64,000 nucleotides of DNA from Abelmoschus esculentus (Eukaryota > Streptophyta > Magnoliopsida > Malvales > Malvaceae): NCBI GenBank assembly GCA_035048815.1, contig JAUCBN010000007.1, forward strand, positions 751,501 to 815,500, in the 5' to 3' direction. Positions 62,549 to 64,000 of the stretch are shown in pieces. A program made the translations under genes and the position numbers. Below the pieces are notes generated by a model. It was not told the origin of the DNA and did not search any database. It worked only from the letters and a program-made list of their open reading frames with translations. The first letter of the stretch is position 1; the number at the start of each line of letters is the position of its first letter.

Positions 62549-64000
62549 ATGGCTACAATGGTTGATTCAGAGGTAAAGTAACTACTGCTTTTCTGTATAA
62601 TCTAATTTTTGTTTTTTAATTTATTTTTTCAATATTTTTTATTTTATTTTATTTGTCTGTTTTAGATTCTGGGTTTTTTAAAGACTCGATTTTGATCATT
62701 CTATTGGTTAGACTAATGATTTTCTTTGTTGATTTTTGGATATTTTGTGCTTTAACCAGAAGTTGATGGCTTTGAAAAAGGCTTATGCCGAGATAATCTT
62801 GAACACCGCTAAAGAGGCGGCGGCGAGGATAATGGTGTCGGAAAGGAAAGCTCAGCGGTACCAAATGGAGCTATTGGCGGCCAAAGAAGAGTCATTGCAT
62901 ATGTTGGTTAGGTTGAAACATATGTTGGATGCTAAGGTAATTGTTTGGTCTTTGTTTCTCTTATTTTTGTTTCTGATGTGTGATTGATTTAGTTGGTTGC
63001 CTTTTGTTTCAACTAGCCTAGTTGGTTACATTTGCATTAGATATGTTTTGCTACAAAGATACTTCTTCGAATTTAGATTCGATTGCGAATTGTAACAAGC
63101 ATTATGAATGAGTGAGCTCGAAATACTGCAATTCATGAATCGGAATCGCGTTTTCGTTATTAGATTGTTTTCTGCTAACAGTTCTGTTAGTTTTGCATTG
63201 CTTTCAATGGGAGGTTATGCACGAATTAGTTTTCTCTTAAACCCGAGCTTTATACGGTGAGAAAAATGTATCCACTGGTGAAAACTCTCCGGTTTTCACG
63301 CTTAAGAACTGCTCGATAATGACTATTAGGTGAAGTAGATTCAAGAATATAATCTATTTTTTTTTGTTTCATATCGTATGTTGGAGATTTTTTGTAATAT
63401 ATCTTGTGCCCCATCACTCGAACTCAACTATGACTGTTGGACATGTTTGACACCAATGAGCTCTAACCTTCATAGCAAATCCTTACAGTATTTTGCATTT
63501 GTGCCATGATTGTAGGCTAATGAAGCGGAGATGATGTCCTTGAATCAACAGAAAAGAATCGAAGAGCTTGAAGCACAACTGGGGGAAGCGGAGGATATAG
63601 TTAGAGATCTTAGAGTGGAGTTGAGAGAAGCTCAAGATGAGTTGGAGAAGCTGACCAAAAATCCAGTGCGGTGTTCAGGTGAACAAAAATCGGAACATGA
63701 TGTTGCTGCTTGTGAAAAACTGTCAAATGGAAATACAATCTGCAATTCCGTGCCTGTTGTATCTTCTCAAGTCGGTACACAAGCTAACATTGTGACGGTT
63801 TCTGACATCAAGAGTTCAAGAAATGTGGGTAGTAAGTGTTCTTGTAGGGATAATTGTTACGTTTGTAACCCTGATTTTGCTGCCATAGTGATGAGACGGA
63901 AAGAGACTGATCTGTATAGAAATGGGTGCACTCAGAGGATTCGTGCACTCGAAAGGTCTCTGTTGAATGAAAATTTATCTCCTTCCGGTCAAGTAGACGA
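62549..64000 (+). CDS. Uncharacterised coiled-coil protein (partial, runs off the window)
   Basis: Exons 62549-62572, 62760-62936 and 63516 onward join in phase 0 with good GT-AG sites. The last exon is open to the end of the window. The product starts MATMVDSEKLMALKKAYAEI and shows charged heptad-like stretches (AKEAAARIMVSERKAQRYQM, later KRIEELEAQLGEAEDIVRDL). A low-complexity linker follows, then a Cys cluster CSCRDNCYVCNP just before MRRKETDLYRNGCTQRIRAL. I do not know a function. It resembles plant proteins annotated only as uncharacterised; from memory At1g19010/At1g74860 may be the Arabidopsis relatives, which would fit the gene order. The Cys cluster could bind zinc or form part of an interaction motif, but it is too short to assign. 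The start was chosen as the only ATG giving a splice-compatible first exon. Confidence 0.75.

Overview
This window looks like nuclear DNA from a flowering plant, most probably a rosid eudicot. The evidence is spliced genes with GT-AG introns, very AT-rich intergenic DNA, short non-autonomous transposons, and plant-specific protein families: PRE-type HLH, CDPK, PPR-SMR, GTD-binding and SHAQKYF MYB. Protein similarity would fit Malvaceae, but nothing in the sequence settles the genus. I see no rRNA, confident tRNA, CRISPR array, bacterial-type operon or intact long retrotransposon.

Layout. Two PRE-type atypical HLH genes lie in the same orientation (160-1151 and 5742-6536). They are followed by an intronless SDR dehydrogenase (9772-10542, minus) and a seven-exon CPK10/CPK30-type calcium-dependent kinase (13292-16153, minus). 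About 8.5 kb of repeat-rich, gene-free DNA then leads to a PPR-SMR protein (26051-28627, with a likely 5'-UTR intron). Next come a nodulin-like/NFD4-type MFS transporter (31101-33541), a BCS1-type AAA-ATPase (34032-35540, minus) and a broken F-box/LRR/FBD gene (about 42030-43440, minus). The right part holds a bHLH79-like factor (48756-51311), a PP2A catalytic subunit (52007-54717), a GTD-binding myosin-receptor-like protein (55193-57297, minus), a single-repeat MYB repressor candidate (58646-59826, minus) and the start of an uncharacterised coiled-coil gene (62549 to the window end).

Gene order. From memory, the order CPK, PPR, nodulin-like MFS, GTD-binding protein, MYB matches two duplicated Arabidopsis chromosome 1 segments (around At1g18890-At1g19000 and At1g74740-At1g74840). 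The second PRE gene resembles At1g74500. The AAA-ATPase, F-box relic, bHLH and PP2A would then be insertions or differential losses in that block. These are ordinary plant genes, not a pathway cluster. Shared themes are growth and brassinosteroid-type signalling (PRE, bHLH, PP2A) and calcium/ABA signalling (CPK), but co-location is no evidence of joint function.

Most notable observations: the PP2A reading frame breaks by two bases at its second intron although every other exon is intact; a tRNA-derived SINE-like family has three copies, one flanked by a target-site duplication; the F-box relic carries a tandem duplication with a nested fold-back insertion; a hAT-type MITE with clean 8-bp duplications has relatives in both PRE introns; and a long fold-back element sits directly behind the second PRE gene. 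I did not find a convincing wholly new biological system.
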